A stretch of DNA of 64,000 bases from Macrotis lagotis (GCF_037893015.1 NC_133664.1:127144478-127208477); one strand, 5' to 3'. Positions 33,215 through 45,515 are shown, numbered from the stretch's first letter. The notes: a model not told the origin generated them from the sequence alone. Numbers and translations: made by a program.

Positions 33215-33235
33215 TAAATATCAAGAGATTAAACA

Positions 33236-33384
33236 TGGGGTGGCTAGGTGACGCAGTGGATAAAGCACAGACCCTGGAGTCAGGAGTACCTAGGTTCAAA
33301 TCCAGTCTCAGACACTTATTACCTAGCCCTGTGGCCTTGGGCAAGCCACTTAATCCCATTTGCCTTGAAAAAAACCTAAAAAAA
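33236..33384 (+). mobile_element. tRNA-derived marsupial SINE (A-tail type)
   Basis: 'tggggtggctaggtgacgca', 'tggagtcaggagtacctagg', 'tgtggccttgggcaagccac', 'tttgccttgaaaaaaacc'. Perfect 13-bp target-site duplication aagagattaaaca (33223-33235 and 33385-33397). Confidence 0.96.
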
Positions 33385-33570
33385 AAGAGATTAAACAGAT
33401 CCTAAAGATTAATTAGTAAATAAATTTCCCCCCATTTCTTTAACATGCAATTATGTAAAATTCACATCACAAATTTCCATAGCAAGGCATGCATTTAATA
33501 GACAGTCAAAATATTAAAAGATAGTAAAGATGAACTGAAAGAATTTATTCTTCATTAAGATATTGTCATC

Positions 33571-33727
33571 AGGGGCGGCTAGGTGGCGCAGTGGATAAAG
33601 CACTGGCCTTGGAGTCAGGAGTACCTGGGTTCAAATCCTGTCTCAGACACTTAATAATTACCTAGCTGTGTGGCCTTGGTCAAGCCACTTAACCCCATTT
33701 GCCTTGCAAAAAAAAACCCTAAAAAAA
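33571..33727 (+). mobile_element. tRNA-derived marsupial SINE (A-tail type), well preserved
   Basis: Near-intact: 'aggggcggctaggtggcgca', 'gccttggagtcaggagtacc', 'cttgcaaaaaaaaaccct' then A-run. Target-site duplication aagatattgtcatc / aagatactgtcatc (33557-33570 and 33728-33741), one mismatch. The intact sequence suggests one of the youngest insertions here. Confidence 0.96.
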
Positions 33728-33741
33728 AAGATACTGTCATC

Positions 33742-34722
33742 CAATAACTACTGAAGCACTAAAATACATTTTTTCTTTAACCTTTCATAATGATCTCAAT
33801 TATATTTTTTCTAGGGCATAATGGTAAAGATCTCAATTAGACATAAATGAAACTTTCTCAAAGTAAAAAATCTATCAAACATTATTAATAAATGATTGTT
33901 ATTAAAGTTTCTAAGTTTTCACATGCAAATTTGTTTGTTCCTCTATATAATTAATTCATTTTTAAAATCTGAGGCATAGATTGGATATTCTAGCTAGTTT
34001 GACAATTATAATTGATTTAATCAAATATTATTGATTCAAAAGTAATGACTGATTTTCATTACTTTTTAAAATTAGAATATATGTGAAAATTAAATAAAGT
34101 GAAATAACAATAGTCTCCAAATATAGTACCTTATTACTTTTTAATAACACATCAACTGATATGCATACATTATTTTTAATTTGATGTCAATCGCTGTTGT
34201 TCTTTAGCAATAAATGAGTGTGAACCTCAATGAGATTTTTCCAAAATGTTTTGCAGCACCTCACACATTGCTCATATACAATTTCCACAATCAGTTTCCA
34301 TAATATAGATCTTCAATAATAAGTTGTTTCTGTGGATCCCGGCTTCCAAGAAGTTCAATTTTAACTTTGCAGATTTTAATTTGATTAATTTTTTCTATTC
34401 AAATCTCTCAAATTGCTTTCATCTATACATAGTAGTTAATCAAAGGTCAGAATAACTTTGGTAATCTATCTGGCAATATGATTCATGGTAAAGCTTCGTT
34501 TCTTCATGCAAGCCTGCTCTTAATAATCAGGGGTGTTTCCTCTTTCATATGTAGATGTTGTTGCACTGTCTATACTCTACTAATCTGAAATATTTTGATC
34601 AACTACAAGTTTCCTAAAAACTACTTCAGTTATGGGTAAGAGACAAATATTACCCAGACACACAAACAGCACAGACATGGTTCTCTGTGTGGTCATTTTT
34701 ATTTCTTACTTAGTGAACATTA
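33742..34722. other. AT-rich non-coding stretch, unassigned
   Basis: Balanced patch 34200-34700, with no clear ORF. On the minus strand around 34210-34360 fragments ([14 protein letters not shown] and later residues) vaguely recall transposase C-termini but are too broken to assign. Confidence 0.3.
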
Positions 34723-34882
34723 TTTTTTATTTTTTAGGGTTTTTTTGCAAGGCAATGAGGTTAAGTGGCTTGCCCAAGCCCACACAGTTAGGTAATTATT
34801 AAGTGTCTGAGGCCAGATTTGAACTCAGGTACTCCTGACTCCAGGGCCAGTGCTCTATCCAATGTGCCACCTAGCTGCCCCT
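34723..34882 (-). mobile_element. tRNA-derived marsupial SINE (A-tail type), reversed
   Basis: 'tttttagggtttttttgcaa', 'aggttaagtggcttgcccaa', 'tactcctgactccagggcca', 'gccacctagctgcccc'. Target-site duplication cttagtgaacatta / cttagtgagcatta (34709-34722 and 34883-34896). Confidence 0.96.
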
Positions 34883-34896
34883 CTTAGTGAGCATTA

Positions 34897-35307
34897 TCAA
34901 TCACCAAGAGCACCATTCTGCAAAGTTGTGACTTTTTTTTTTGGAGAAATATTTCTGTATATTTTAAATGTTTAACACCCCAGTCTTTTTCAACCTTTTT
35001 GATAAGAAAATGTCAATATTTTTGCAGTTGCCTAGAGTGATGGTCTTTATATTTTGTTAATGTCGTTTATATTTTGTTAAATTTGTATTTATTAGGATAC
35101 TATAAATCTATAAATCTATAGATACAAAATATACACATTAGCATTACCATTAAGAAGGTGTTAATTGGCTTTAGGGTGCCAGTGAGTCTTTTGACAAAGA
35201 CTTTTTGTGTTCAATGCATCTTGCCTGAGGAAGACTAAATATCACAAGTTTCACTTTAATCTATCAATTCTATTTGACATATTAATTCAGGCTCAAAACA
35301 AATTTAC
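34897..35307. other. AT-rich stretch with a 20-bp tandem duplication
   Basis: tttatattttgttaatgtcg (35046-35065) is followed by a near copy (35066-35085). Otherwise unassigned. Confidence 0.4.
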
Positions 35308-35427
35308 ATTCTCCTTTTCCTCCCCTTCCTCCTCCTCTCCTCCTTCCCCTCCTCCATTTTCTCTTTTTTTTTCTCCTTTTCTGTCTCCTCCTCATCCTTC
35401 TGCTTTTTCTGCTTCTTTTTTTTCTGA
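35308..35427. repeat. Pyrimidine-rich (TCC/TTC)n tract
   Basis: ctcctcctctcctccttccc-like units; the reverse strand reads as a Lys/Glu-rich artefactual ORF. Confidence 0.93.
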
Positions 35428-36534
35428 ATTCTCTTCTTCCATAATCTGAAATGATGATTTATCATCAGGAGTCTAATGAAATCCATAGTATTTAGCAAAA
35501 TGTTAGTATTTGATATTCAAGATTGTGCCATATTAGTAAATAATTAAATTACATGACTTTTGCTGTATGCAGCTGAAGACCCTTCTGTTATAAATTTATC
35601 ACATTTCTTGTTCTTTGAGTCATAGGTATAATGGAGAATAGTGGTTTACCAAAATCTTGCACGGTAAAGGAATTCCCTCAACAGCTTCTCTTCTTCAGGA
35701 TAAATGATTCCAATTTCTTTAGCTGCTCTTTAAAAACTTTCCTCTCTAAACTTTTAGTAACTGCTATTACAGATTTTGAGACTTTGCCATGTTCTTCATG
35801 ATCCTCAGTCATTGCAAGCCTCCAAATTACCTGTTAAGTCCTGACTAGTAATGAACATAGTATGACCTCAACTTGTATAGATGCATACATATATATCAAA
35901 ATTTTTTAAAATCACTTTTTCTTTGAAAATTCTTCAGTTAAAATTGTTTTCCATTTAAGCCCTGTTCACCTTACCCAATTCCATATTTTTAGATAACCTC
36001 GTAAAGTAATTCTTCCTTTGCATCCTTGGTGAGAATGTAGTTCATCTGATTGATGATAAAGTGTAAGATAGCTGGCAAAGAACTATCTCACATGGGAGAT
36101 TTGATAGTTATAATTTTTGAGCATAAATCTTTGAGTACCTCTAAAATGGTCTTTGAGCAAAAATGTTTTCCAAGTCTATCTAATGCTAGTTTGATGCAAC
36201 GATATCTATATTTTAAGTTTGTTATGGACAAAGTCAGAGGGGAAAAAAATAAAAAAATGCTATTGGAGTCAAGATGTTTTGACTTCTCCAACTTTGGAAA
36301 TAGCCAAGCATGGAACATTGGAAAGAAACAGGTGCTATCACTTTCCCTCTTTGGGTCTCAATTTACTAGTCTGTCAACTAAAATTTTATATTAGATTATC
36401 TCTTAAATCCATTTTACCTATAAAAATATGTGCACTCATCTAATTTCATAATATATTTCTGAAATACTCTGTGATCTCATGTTCTTAGATATTTGGTGGG
36501 AGAAATGATTTTATGTAAGAGACAATTATGGAAA
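35428..36534. other. Unassigned stretch, possible decayed coding relic on minus strand
   Basis: Minus-strand frames between 36050 and 35560 give peptide-like pieces (AAKEIGIIYPEEEKLLREFL; TILHYTYDSKNKKCDKFITE) separated by stops. No family recognised. The plus-strand 114-codon frame 36050-36394 has no domain. 36340-36420 resembles a MIR 3' half ('ctttgggtctcaatttacta'). Confidence 0.25.
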
Positions 36535-36690
36535 TCAAGTAGAGGATTGGCCTCAGGGTCCAGAAGATTTGGGTTTAAGCTTTGCCTCTAATGCCACTTA
36601 TTGTCTATGTGACCTTGGACAAATACATTAACCACTTGGTGTCTTGGTTGATCCCCTAGACTATATAATATAAAGAAATTGGAGATTCTA
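36535..36690 (+). mobile_element. MIR/THER1-type SINE relic
   Basis: 'ccagaagatttgggtttaag', 'gtctatgtgaccttggacaa', 'cacttggtgtcttggttgat' + 'cccctagac'. Confidence 0.68.
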
Positions 36691-37149
36691 TTTTGAAAGT
36701 TTCCTATAGAAAATGCAGGTCCAGGATTCTCCATGGCTCCCCACCCCACAGCAGTGTTTTCCTATGTAAAAGAGATTATATATGGGTTTGACTTTCCTAT
36801 TTTCTTCTGGTAGATAGTCATTATTATATTCATTGTTTTCAACAATTTTTTAAGTACTCTCAAATGAAGCTATCTGAGCTAGTGATTTAAACCTTCCACC
36901 TTATTTGAAAAGTCTTCAATGATTATTCATGCTTTACAGTGTTTCCTTACTTCTTACTATTCCAGGTATAGACCACTTTTTAAAAATCTCAGATGATTAT
37001 TTCCCTTTTGTATTCTTCCCCCCCCCTTTGTATTCTTTTAGGGATACAAAAATGAGGGGAGAAAATATCAGAAGCCTGTATATATTTAGTGTTTCCTATT
37101 TATAATGTTGCTTCCTGTTGCTTCTAAGGGATTTCCAAGTAATCTTTAC
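36691..37149. other. Non-coding stretch, nothing recognised
   Basis: A C8 run lies near 37019-37026. No repeat family recognised. Confidence 0.35.
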
Positions 37150-37157
37150 AAATCTTT

Positions 37158-37308
37158 TTTTTAATGTTTTTTTGCAAGGCAAATGGGGTTAAGTGGCTTG
37201 CCCAAGGCCACACAGCTAGGTAATTTTTAAGTGTCTGATGCCGGATTTGAACCCAGGTACTCCCGACTCCAGGGCCGGTGCATTATCCACTGCGCCACCT
37301 AGCCGCCC
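37158..37308 (-). mobile_element. tRNA-derived marsupial SINE (A-tail type), reversed
   Basis: 'gtttttttgcaaggcaaatg', 'aagtggcttgcccaaggcca', 'cccgactccagggccggtgc', 'cactgcgccacctagccgcc'. Short target-site duplication aaatcttt (37150-37157 and 37310-37317). Confidence 0.95.
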
Positions 37309-37439
37309 AAAATCTTTATAAAACCTTTTACAAATCTTTACAGAAGGTTTATTGTCCAAAAATTCTTGTTCTTAATTACAAGAGAAATGTAACTCATTGA
37401 TGTAATGTTTTAAGAGATTTGCAGATTTCTTTTGAGAAA

Positions 37440-37620
37440 AGCTATGAGATATAGGTGCTACAAGTATTATTATTATTATTATTATTATTATCATTATTAA
37501 TTTCACAGAAAAAGAAATGAAGATGCAGAGAAGTCATTGACTTTTCCTAGAATAATAACTAGTAAGTAGCTGGACCAGCACTGGGACTCAGGTTGATTGA
37601 AGTATCTCTCCCATCAGTGC
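37440..37620 (-). mobile_element. MIR relic, reversed, with (TTA)n expansion
   Basis: A TTA/ATT microsatellite (37464-37500) followed by 'aaatgaagatgcagagaagt', 'aataataactagtaagtagc' + 'tggaccagcactgggactca'. Confidence 0.65.
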
Positions 37621-39913
37621 TTGTTTCAATGCAAATGTAAACAAAGATTGGGGTTCAACAAAAAGGCAGAGTCTTAACAATGCCAAAACGATGGAACAAT
37701 ATAGTTAATTCACTGAAGAATATAAAATTATTTGGATTTAGATTTTTCAAATGGAGCCCCAATAACCGTTTCATTGATTATCTTACATAGGTTATCTTAC
37801 AGTTTGCAGAAAGAATACCATCTTTAAGGGCAAGATAGGAATTCTGAAATATATATTTCATGGTTCTAAGATTTCTGACTAAGAAGTCAGAAAAATGTTC
37901 CACTGTGGGCAAAATACTTGTTAACTCAGTTATTTTTCACATAAGATTGCTTTTTCTTGAACAATTCTGTTAGTCAGGATAAATTAAATTCTTTACTGGT
38001 AGTTAATGAGAGATCAGTTGCTAACAATTTTTGTGATGTCTCCAGTGAAGTGATTTATTATAGACCTGAATTAAAACTTTCCCTTATTTTATTAAAGGCC
38101 ATGGAAGAACTATCAAATATCTTTCAATCATGTCTACTAGGTTAGTTAAATAAATATGCAGAATATTAAGCTAAATTTTAGATGTTTTTCTCCTTCTTTA
38201 TTCTTATTGGAATTTTCCTTTGAAATAACATCAGAAAAGACTCTCCACTTAGACAGGGGCATCAAGCAATTTTATCATCCCTCAAGCACCACCTTTATTG
38301 GGACCAGAACCTGTGTGACTAGAGTGCCATGGTACAAAGTGATAATTTACATACATGTAAAAGGAAGTAAAGATAAAACAAGTTTTCAAAAGGGAGAATT
38401 TTATATTTTTAAAAAGGAAAAACTGTAAAGATTTGTCCTTGAAAGAAGAACTTGGCCAACATATTAGTAATGATAAATAAATTGTTTGGAAATAAGGAAA
38501 GTGTTCCCATGGATAAAAAAGAATAAAAGGTCACAAAGAGTTAATTGTAACAATAGGAAGATTGAAAAATGTTCTTTTATCTTGGTTTCACAGATAAGGG
38601 TTTGAGCTATTCAAAAGAATGAGAATAGATAAGTAAGTTTCAGTTCAGTGGAAATTAGGACCCTAAATTGAACAGCTTATCTTGACTAGGGGAAAGTTAA
38701 TGAGGAGGAGTTCTAAAGGTTAATTTTTCAGGTATTCAAAACTGAAACTTGGAAAATGATCCAAAGATGGATCAAATTGCTGTTTTCTATTTTTAGGGTT
38801 AAGCAACATTTTTAACCTTGATTTCTCCAATAGGAACTTTGTCATTATAAATCTCCTTATGCATAAGGTACCTTTGACTGGGATGTCGTTAGGGTTGAAG
38901 GAGTGTCCAGAGAGTATTAGTCCCACAGAGTCAGGATCTCTCATTAAATATCACTGTCAATGCTGGAGGTAGCCTCTGATCTAAGATAGAAAGGAAGTGA
39001 AACTGAAGAATCCAGACTTTGGTTCAAATTAATAAGGTAAGTCTGAAGTATTCGGCCACCTGACTGTGTGTCTAGTGCTGTTGATTTTGATATCATTGCA
39101 TTACTGCCCTGAAATAGAAGTCATAACAATATGTACCCATTGACACTTTCTGGCTTTCCAGACAATATCATTTAATCATTCTAGGGATGTTAACACAGTT
39201 ACCAAGTGACATGTGTACTCCCCAGAACATGCCTGTTCTTTCCTTTGGACCCATACAACCTCAAACTCTGTTTTCAATCCTTAAGTTCTTAGTGTACATG
39301 CTGGTACATTAGGAAATTTTCCATAATACCAACCCATTTTGGGCACAGCTTTCTGTGACTCAAACTGAATGGGTAAGTCTGTAGATTGGATGCCATGAGG
39401 TTATTCTTTACAAGTATAATAATTGGAGATACCAACCTTAGAAATCTAGGACCACTTATTTTGGTTACTCTGCTGAAGGCCATTTTCATCTTATTGTCCA
39501 CTGATAAGTTAAATAGATGAGAAGTACAGAAAGAAATGCTATGCCTACTAGGTCCAAATCATTACCATGTGCAGAACAGGGGGCAATAAAAAAAGAAAAT
39601 GGGACTGTTTTCACTTGGCAAGAACATAGGATGGATAGAATACAAGCCTAGTGACAAGTAGACTAAAACAGAAAGTGGGTTGTCTTTACTTGTGTGAGAA
39701 TAGGTTAAACTAGGAAAAATCTGAGGGAATACTGTGGAGTGATAATGTATATGCTTCCTTGAAGCCTTCTACCCCAACCTGGTCTTATTCTTCCCCCTCA
39801 GGGACCTCCCTTCATTAAAGACAATCAAAATAAATGAATTCTGAAACAATAAAAATTTAAGTATTGTTACAGATTCTATATAGTAAGGTTCTTTTCCATG
39901 CTATTCAATAGAG
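37621..39913. other. 2.3 kb single-copy non-coding DNA
   Basis: No repeat family recognised. Frames of 60-90 codons (37957-38145, 38156-38428, minus 38720-38944, minus 39289-39501) show no domains, conserved motifs or paired splice sites and are taken as chance. Confidence 0.35.
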
Positions 39914-39972
<59 letters not shown>

Positions 39973-39984
39973 CACACACACAGT
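39914..39984. repeat. (TC)n microsatellite with CA end
   Basis: About 28 uninterrupted TC units (39914-39970) followed by ccccacacacaca. Confidence 0.96.
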
Positions 39985-41040
39985 GATCTACAACTTATTC
40001 TATAGGTATAATCATGATATAAGTATAATAGTTATAAAAACCTCACTCTTTATAATTCTTTTCTGCAAATATCTAGTTCTATTTTATAGTCTATAATGTG
40101 ACTTTTCTGGTTAACCATTCCAGTTCTATCACTACTTTCCACCATCCCTTCCTCCATGAACCATCTATCAATGATTGCTTTCTGTCTGTCATAATTACTT
40201 CCAGATTCTGATAACAATAGCCTTTAAGTTCCTTTCCAGTGTCCTTGAAAAGTATCCTTCCACTTACATTAGTATGAGTGCTCACCTTTCATTTATTGAA
40301 CAGAACAGTTTTCCTGTCTTACTATTATCACTACTCTTCATGTAATTGCACCAGAATAGCTGATTCATAAGGTCTGTGCTATACTATCATTATTATCTTC
40401 TGATTTAATGGAAAGCAAAATACACTGTGTTCCCAATTAATCTTGTCTGGGGGATGAATAGCATCTCAGGGTTAGTTTAGACTAAAAAGAGCCTAATTCA
40501 TAAGAGATCCTTGATTTTAAAGTCATATTGATGCCAAGCTCTGGGTTTCCTACTGATGGAGTCACAATTTGCGTTCTGATTATGCGTTGGAGAAGTAGTT
40601 ACAGATCAAGGACCAGTATGGGAAAAGTCATTTTGTCAAAAACCTATATTGAATATCTATTGTTTGCAGAGCTCTCAAATTAGATAGCATAAAGTTGGTA
40701 GAATCAAACCAATGGACACAGTTTTCTTTATGAAGCCCTTGGGAGATTATAGAGCTAATTTAATATTAAATGTTTATATACCACCTTTCTGGCACAAAAC
40801 TCAAGATTCTATGAGTGGTATAGGTGGGTCACATCAATGTTCAAGAAGCTTGATATCAAATATGTTTCTAGGCCATGCTATTTCTGATAGATACATAGTA
40901 GAGGAAGAACTAATAAAGTGTTGCTAAGGATTTGGCTGTTACTAACCTGTTACATAAACATTCACTCCTTTGGTGTTCTCTGTGACTATACCTCAGGCAA
41001 TTTGAAGCACAGCCTCATGCTTCAGTCATAAATTAGTGAG
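39985..41040. other. Single-copy non-coding DNA
   Basis: No repeat recognised. A 71-codon frame at 40712-40927 lacks any recognisable feature. Confidence 0.35.
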
Positions 41041-41059
41041 ATTGAGAGAGAGAGAGAGT

Positions 41060-41093
<34 letters not shown>

Positions 41094-41119
41094 CAGAGAC
41101 AGAGACAGAGACAGAGAGT
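41041..41119. repeat. (GA)n followed by (AGAGAC)n tandem repeat
   Basis: GA dinucleotide run (41043-41074), then eight or so exact AGAGAC-type hexamer units to about 41117. Confidence 0.95.
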
Positions 41120-42164
41120 GAGCATCAGGTACCAGTCTTTATGACCACACTGCTCTGACAAGAAGGGTTCTTACATGATTCTCTTGATTTCCTTCTTTTA
41201 AGTAATTAACACTCCGGTTACAATAATGTCAGTTTAAGAACACTAGTCCAGAGGTTCTAGGTTTCTTTGCTTTTATCTAATTATTTATTTGCAGTTTCAA
41301 ATTGAGTTCAAGGTTAACAACCCCTTTAGGGCTATTGACAGCAGCTGTCATCTTTCTGTTCTTACAGCACAACTGCCTTACCGTTTTGGTAATAATATGA
41401 GTATATTAAAGTTTCTATAAGCTTTGTGGAGAATCCAAAGAAATTTTGAGAGGAAGGAGAGACATTTGAAGTATTAGATAATTTTTTTCCCATTGGAAGA
41501 GAGGAGCAGTTGATGCAGAGAAGATAGCTCCATGCAAAATCAACAATTATCCTTCCAGAGATATGGCAGATTCTTCCATGTATCTTTGGGACAACAGCAA
41601 CAATACTTTTCACAGTAATTGCAGGTTCATTCTGAAAAAAAAAACCAAACAAATCCTAAAAATGAATATATCTTTTCAAGTATTTCTGTCTAAAGTGTCC
41701 CAGAATATAACTGTCTTACAATTAGCTTTTGGTTGTTTGAACCAGTTGAGGGGGAAAAGAATATGAGCAATCCATATGAATGAGTTTTAGATCTTAGCCT
41801 AATAAGGAAGCCAGAGTAGTAGGGTGCCAAGGCAGGCCATTAAAAATGGGACTGTGAATCAGAGACTTTCCTAGTTATTTCTACTAATATAACCAGTTAG
41901 GGGAAAGTCGTTAGTTGATATATCTATACATCTACATAGACAGGAAGTGACTGCCTCCTAAAGTAAAGGAAACAAAATAAATATGCTGATGTCTTTGGAG
42001 GAATGTGATCAATTCAATTCCTCTATTTGCAGAAAAATTAGACAGATTATATGTATGGAAGGAGTAAGGGAAAGAATGAGAAGATGCCTTTGAGCATGAC
42101 TAGATTAAATACACTGCAGTGAGTGGACTTTGGCCCTAAGACCATGTGGACCCCAAGGTCCACT
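41120..42164. other. Single-copy non-coding DNA
   Basis: No repeat recognised. The minus-strand 96-codon frame 41362-41652 and the overlapping plus-strand frame have no recognisable domain. Confidence 0.35.
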
Positions 42165-42340
42165 TCATTTTTCTCTCTACAATCTGTCTTTTTGTGATCT
42201 TGTTCATTCACATAGCTTCAAGTGTCTTTTGACAGATGATTTTTGCTTCTGTATCCACAGTCCTGTCCTCTTTCCCAGTTCCTGACATACATTTCCAAAT
42301 GCCCACTAGGCATTTCTACTTAAATCAGTTCTTCAATTTT

Positions 42341-42346
42341 GTGTGA

Positions 42347-42402
<56 letters not shown>

Positions 42403-42405
42403 ATG
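42341..42405. repeat. (GT)n microsatellite
   Basis: GT repeat with TTTGTG interruptions, inside the L2 relic. Confidence 0.95.
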
Positions 42406-42429
42406 AGTTGTTGTGAACACATTTGGTTG

Positions 42430-42566
42430 TCTAGTAAAGCTTTCTGTCACCTCAGAATGTTTTAAAATGCATTACATAAAATACCTAGATTATAAAGGAT
42501 ACAAATTGCATTGAAAATAATTATTAAACTATTTTTAAAAAGGAGTTCACAGGATTTAAGAACTCC
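42430..42566 (+). mobile_element. Unnamed old interspersed repeat, copy 2
   Basis: 'ctagtaaagctttctgtcac' + 'ctcagaatgttttaaaatgc' + 'attacataaaatacc' and 'gttcacaggatttaagaact' align with 58056-58425 and, reversed, with 10730-10962. Inserted in the L2. Confidence 0.55.
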
Positions 42567-42760
42567 TAATGTAAACAGTCCATTAGCATCCCTAAACCAA
42601 TATGTTTCAAAGTGAACTCATTATCTATACTCCCATTCTTTATCTGAATTTAGCTTTTTGATTTGTCATGGATATCATCATTCACCTGGTTGCAAATATA
42701 TGACCAGTCACTTTGACTTCATCTTCCCCCATCCTTCACATACAAAGTTTTTAGTAGTCT

Positions 42761-43789
42761 GAGAATAAATTAAATTTGGGGGTTTAAGTTATGAATGGCA
42801 ACTACCATAATGATCTACTATAAATACTATAAAATATAGTATAAAATATCCCTTGGAAACCTTGTCAAAAGCAGAAAGACTGAGTTCTCTCCCCTCCTCC
42901 TATTTCCCCTGGCCCCAGACCTTGGGTTCTGATCTACTGCAATAATGCTCAAGTTTTTTGTCTTCTCTTAAGTCCTAGTAGTAATTGTGGTTAAATACAG
43001 AAATCAAAGGCTACAATCTATCTTAACCACATATCATTTCTAGATATCCTGTCCATTTATACCTATCAGTTGTGAAAACAACTCTCTAGATGGTGGCAAG
43101 GGTCATGACTCTACCATGATGTTGCATTGTTTATCTAATAATTTGTTACAAAGACATTTTAAATGTGTAACTTTCTATAAAATTATCTTGCAGAACAAGG
43201 GTATTACAGAGTGAACATTGGTTTTCATAAATTCTTTGTGCAATATCTCTGCATTTGTCCTTGTCATTTGCTGCCTTTGGAAACAGAAGCGCTTGAGTTA
43301 GGATATTTCTTAAAGTAAAACTTTCCTGCAACCAAAACCCCCAGTGGATTCCAAATTTTACTTTCTATAACCTTAGCTATAATTGATCATCTTATTTCAA
43401 TACTTGTATCACCATTTTAAAAGGTTATCTGCAATTGGTCAAATTGGTCCAGTATATCATTCTGGTAGTGTATGAAATAGTTGTAAGCTATCCATGAGAT
43501 TTCTGCTTATTTTATTTTGAATTTGATTTGAAGGGCAGAGAAAGTGAATTGAAATCATTGGTAGTTCTGCCTGAATTAAGTCATTTGAATTAAAGAGGAT
43601 TTGTGAATTGTTGGAATATTTGTATCTTTTCTATTTTCCCTATTAATAATTTGTGACTGGTAGTTAGGTTTGTTAGGAAATAGAGTTAATGAGTATTTAA
43701 TTCTCTAAAGGCCAATAACCATTACTTTTTCATAGCCAGAGATTGTACCATCATTTAAAAAATTTTTTTTCTTTCTTTTTTAGAACATT
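42761..43789. other. Non-coding stretch, nothing recognised
   Basis: No repeat or coding signal recognised. Confidence 0.35.
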
Positions 43790-43965
43790 ACTGTCACTTT
43801 GCTTTTCTGAACATGGCCAATATTGGAAATTGTTTTGTTTGACTATGCATATTTGTTATAGGGGTTTTATTTATTTTTATTTTTTTAATTTGATTGGGGG
43901 GGAGAAGTAGAAGAACAGAAGGTAGATTTTTGTCAATTGAAAAAATACAATTAAAAAAATACTAC
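43790..43965 (+). mobile_element. L1-type LINE 3' UTR end
   Basis: 'gaacatggccaatattggaa' + 'attgttttgtttgactatgc' + 'atatttgttataggggtttt' is the typical marsupial L1 3' UTR, followed by a G-run and an A-rich end. Confidence 0.7.
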
Positions 43966-44455
43966 CACTACCCACCAACTACCTTCTTCTGAAACAAACA
44001 AATTAACTGCTTGCTCATGTCTAGAATGTATGCTTTATTCCACAACAAGAATCTACTATCTCTGAAATTATGTTTGGTCATTTTTTACTGTTATTTTCCT
44101 TTACAATATTGTGGTCATAATGTAAATTGTTCTCCTGGTTCTGCTTATTTAACATACCAGAAATTCAAACAAATTCTTCTAAATTTCTATGAATTCTTCA
44201 TATTTGTCATTTCTTAGACTGTAATAGTAGCCTATTATATTCTTATATTACAATTTTGTTGGACATTCTCTAAACTAAGGGTACCTGTTTATTTTCATTT
44301 CTTTGATACTACAAAAAAGTACTACTAAGATTTTTATTGTATATATGGTACATTTTCCCTGCCTTTGACTTCCTGAGGGATATACCTAACATAAGTATTG
44401 TTGGATCAAAGGGTATAATCTCTCCTCCCAGCCAGTTAGTTCTCTTGTGAATTCA
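43966..44455 (-). mobile_element. L1 LINE 3' region, reversed
   Basis: Reverse complement of L1: 'tgtaaattgttctcctggtt' + 'ctgcttatttaacatacc', 'aatttctatgaattcttcat', 'atttgtcatttcttagactg', 'agcctattatattc' and 'tattgttggatcaaagggta' + 'taat'. Meets the plus-strand L1 3' end tail-on. Confidence 0.78.
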
Positions 44456-44569
44456 TAGCACTGGTTAAAATAAGGGATATTATGAGAGAGTGTGAATGAC
44501 TTAGATGGAACAGAATGGAAAAAAAAAAAAAACATCTCAAATCACATGCTTTATTTGTGGTTATGCAGA

Positions 44570-44800
44570 GGCAGCCTACCAAAGAGGGGAAAAATACTGG
44601 ACTAGATACAGAAAACTTACATTTAAGTCCTAATTTTATCATTTACTAACTGTATGACTGTGGTCAAATTGCTTAATTATCACAAGCAGGGCTTATGTTT
44701 GTAAAGTGGGGGGGAAATAATCCTTGGCTTACTTCATAGGATTATTTTGAGGATGAATAGGAATAGTAATATTATGATAATGCTTTCAGACAGCCTGCTG
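44570..44800 (+). mobile_element. MIR relic
   Basis: 'ttacatttaagtcctaattt' + 'tatcatttactaactgta', 'actgtggtcaaattgcttaa', 'ttcataggattattttgagg'. Confidence 0.75.
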
Positions 44801-45069
44801 GTAAATGTTTAACAAGTCACCCTCTGGAAAGAAAAAAAAAACCCAGAATAACTCAGGACAAATTTTTTAGTCTAATCTACATCACTAACATTTTTTTATA
44901 TCTAGAAAATCAACAGATCAATAAATCAAGTCCTGATTTGTAGCATTTATTGGTCAACAAGCTATAAATATTTACACTAAAAATTTAATTATTCACTCTC
45001 TCTTAGATGGTCTCTGGAATAATTCTGGTGCACAAAGTATGATTACTATGGGGGTCTAAGAAAGAAACA

Positions 45070-45155
45070 TTTATCCATCGATCTATATGTTTCATTATCT
45101 ATCTCTCATCTATTTATCTAGGTATTTGTTTCTAGCTATCTATTTATCTCTTTGT
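45070..45155. repeat. Degenerate (TATC)n tract
   Basis: Interrupted ATCT units. Confidence 0.75.
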
Positions 45156-45436
45156 ATGTAGACACAGATATTATAACTGAAATGAGCTATAGAGAAACTG
45201 CCTATGATATAGTAGGAACAAAGATGGTTCATGCTTGATAGGAGGAGAGAATAAGAAAGAATGGAATTGGTCAATTTTCTTTTCACTTTAAGCTGTATAT
45301 TCAATTGTCATGGGTTCCTTGAGGAAGAGAACTTCAGTTATTAGACTGCCTTCATTCTTTCTCCTAAAGTACTTGTCTCTATTAATGACAAATAGTTGAA
45401 CTCTACATCCTGGCTATGGTAAATACATCTATTGAA

Positions 45437-45515
45437 GTTTATTCATTTGTTCATTTATTCATTTATTCATTTGTTTTATGTGTGTGTGTTTGTGTGTTCT
45501 GTGTTTGTTTCTTAA
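45437..45515. repeat. (ATTC/ATTT)n followed by (TG)n
   Basis: cattt(g/a)tt units then a TG run. Confidence 0.85.

Larger units (their letters stand above)
42165..42760 (+). mobile_element. L2 LINE relic (ORF2 end region), interrupted
   Basis: 'tgatcttgttcattcacata' + 'gcttcaag', 'cagatgatttttgcttctgt' + 'atccacagtcctgtcctc', 'aaatgcccactaggcatttc', then, after a GT microsatellite and an unnamed repeat, 'caaagtgaactcattatcta' and 'catcattcacctggttgcaa'. The order matches L2. Confidence 0.7.

Noticed and set aside
34200..34700. Mariner transposase relic on the minus strand
   Set aside because: Only scattered residues fit and the nearby terminal sequence at 33187 points the wrong way to be its end.
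35304..35498. Lys/Glu-rich minus-strand frame
   Set aside because: Produced by a TCC/TTC tract read in reverse.
36050..36394. 114-codon plus-strand frame
   Set aside because: No domain, no homology recognised, no promoter or splice context; its end runs into a MIR-like segment.
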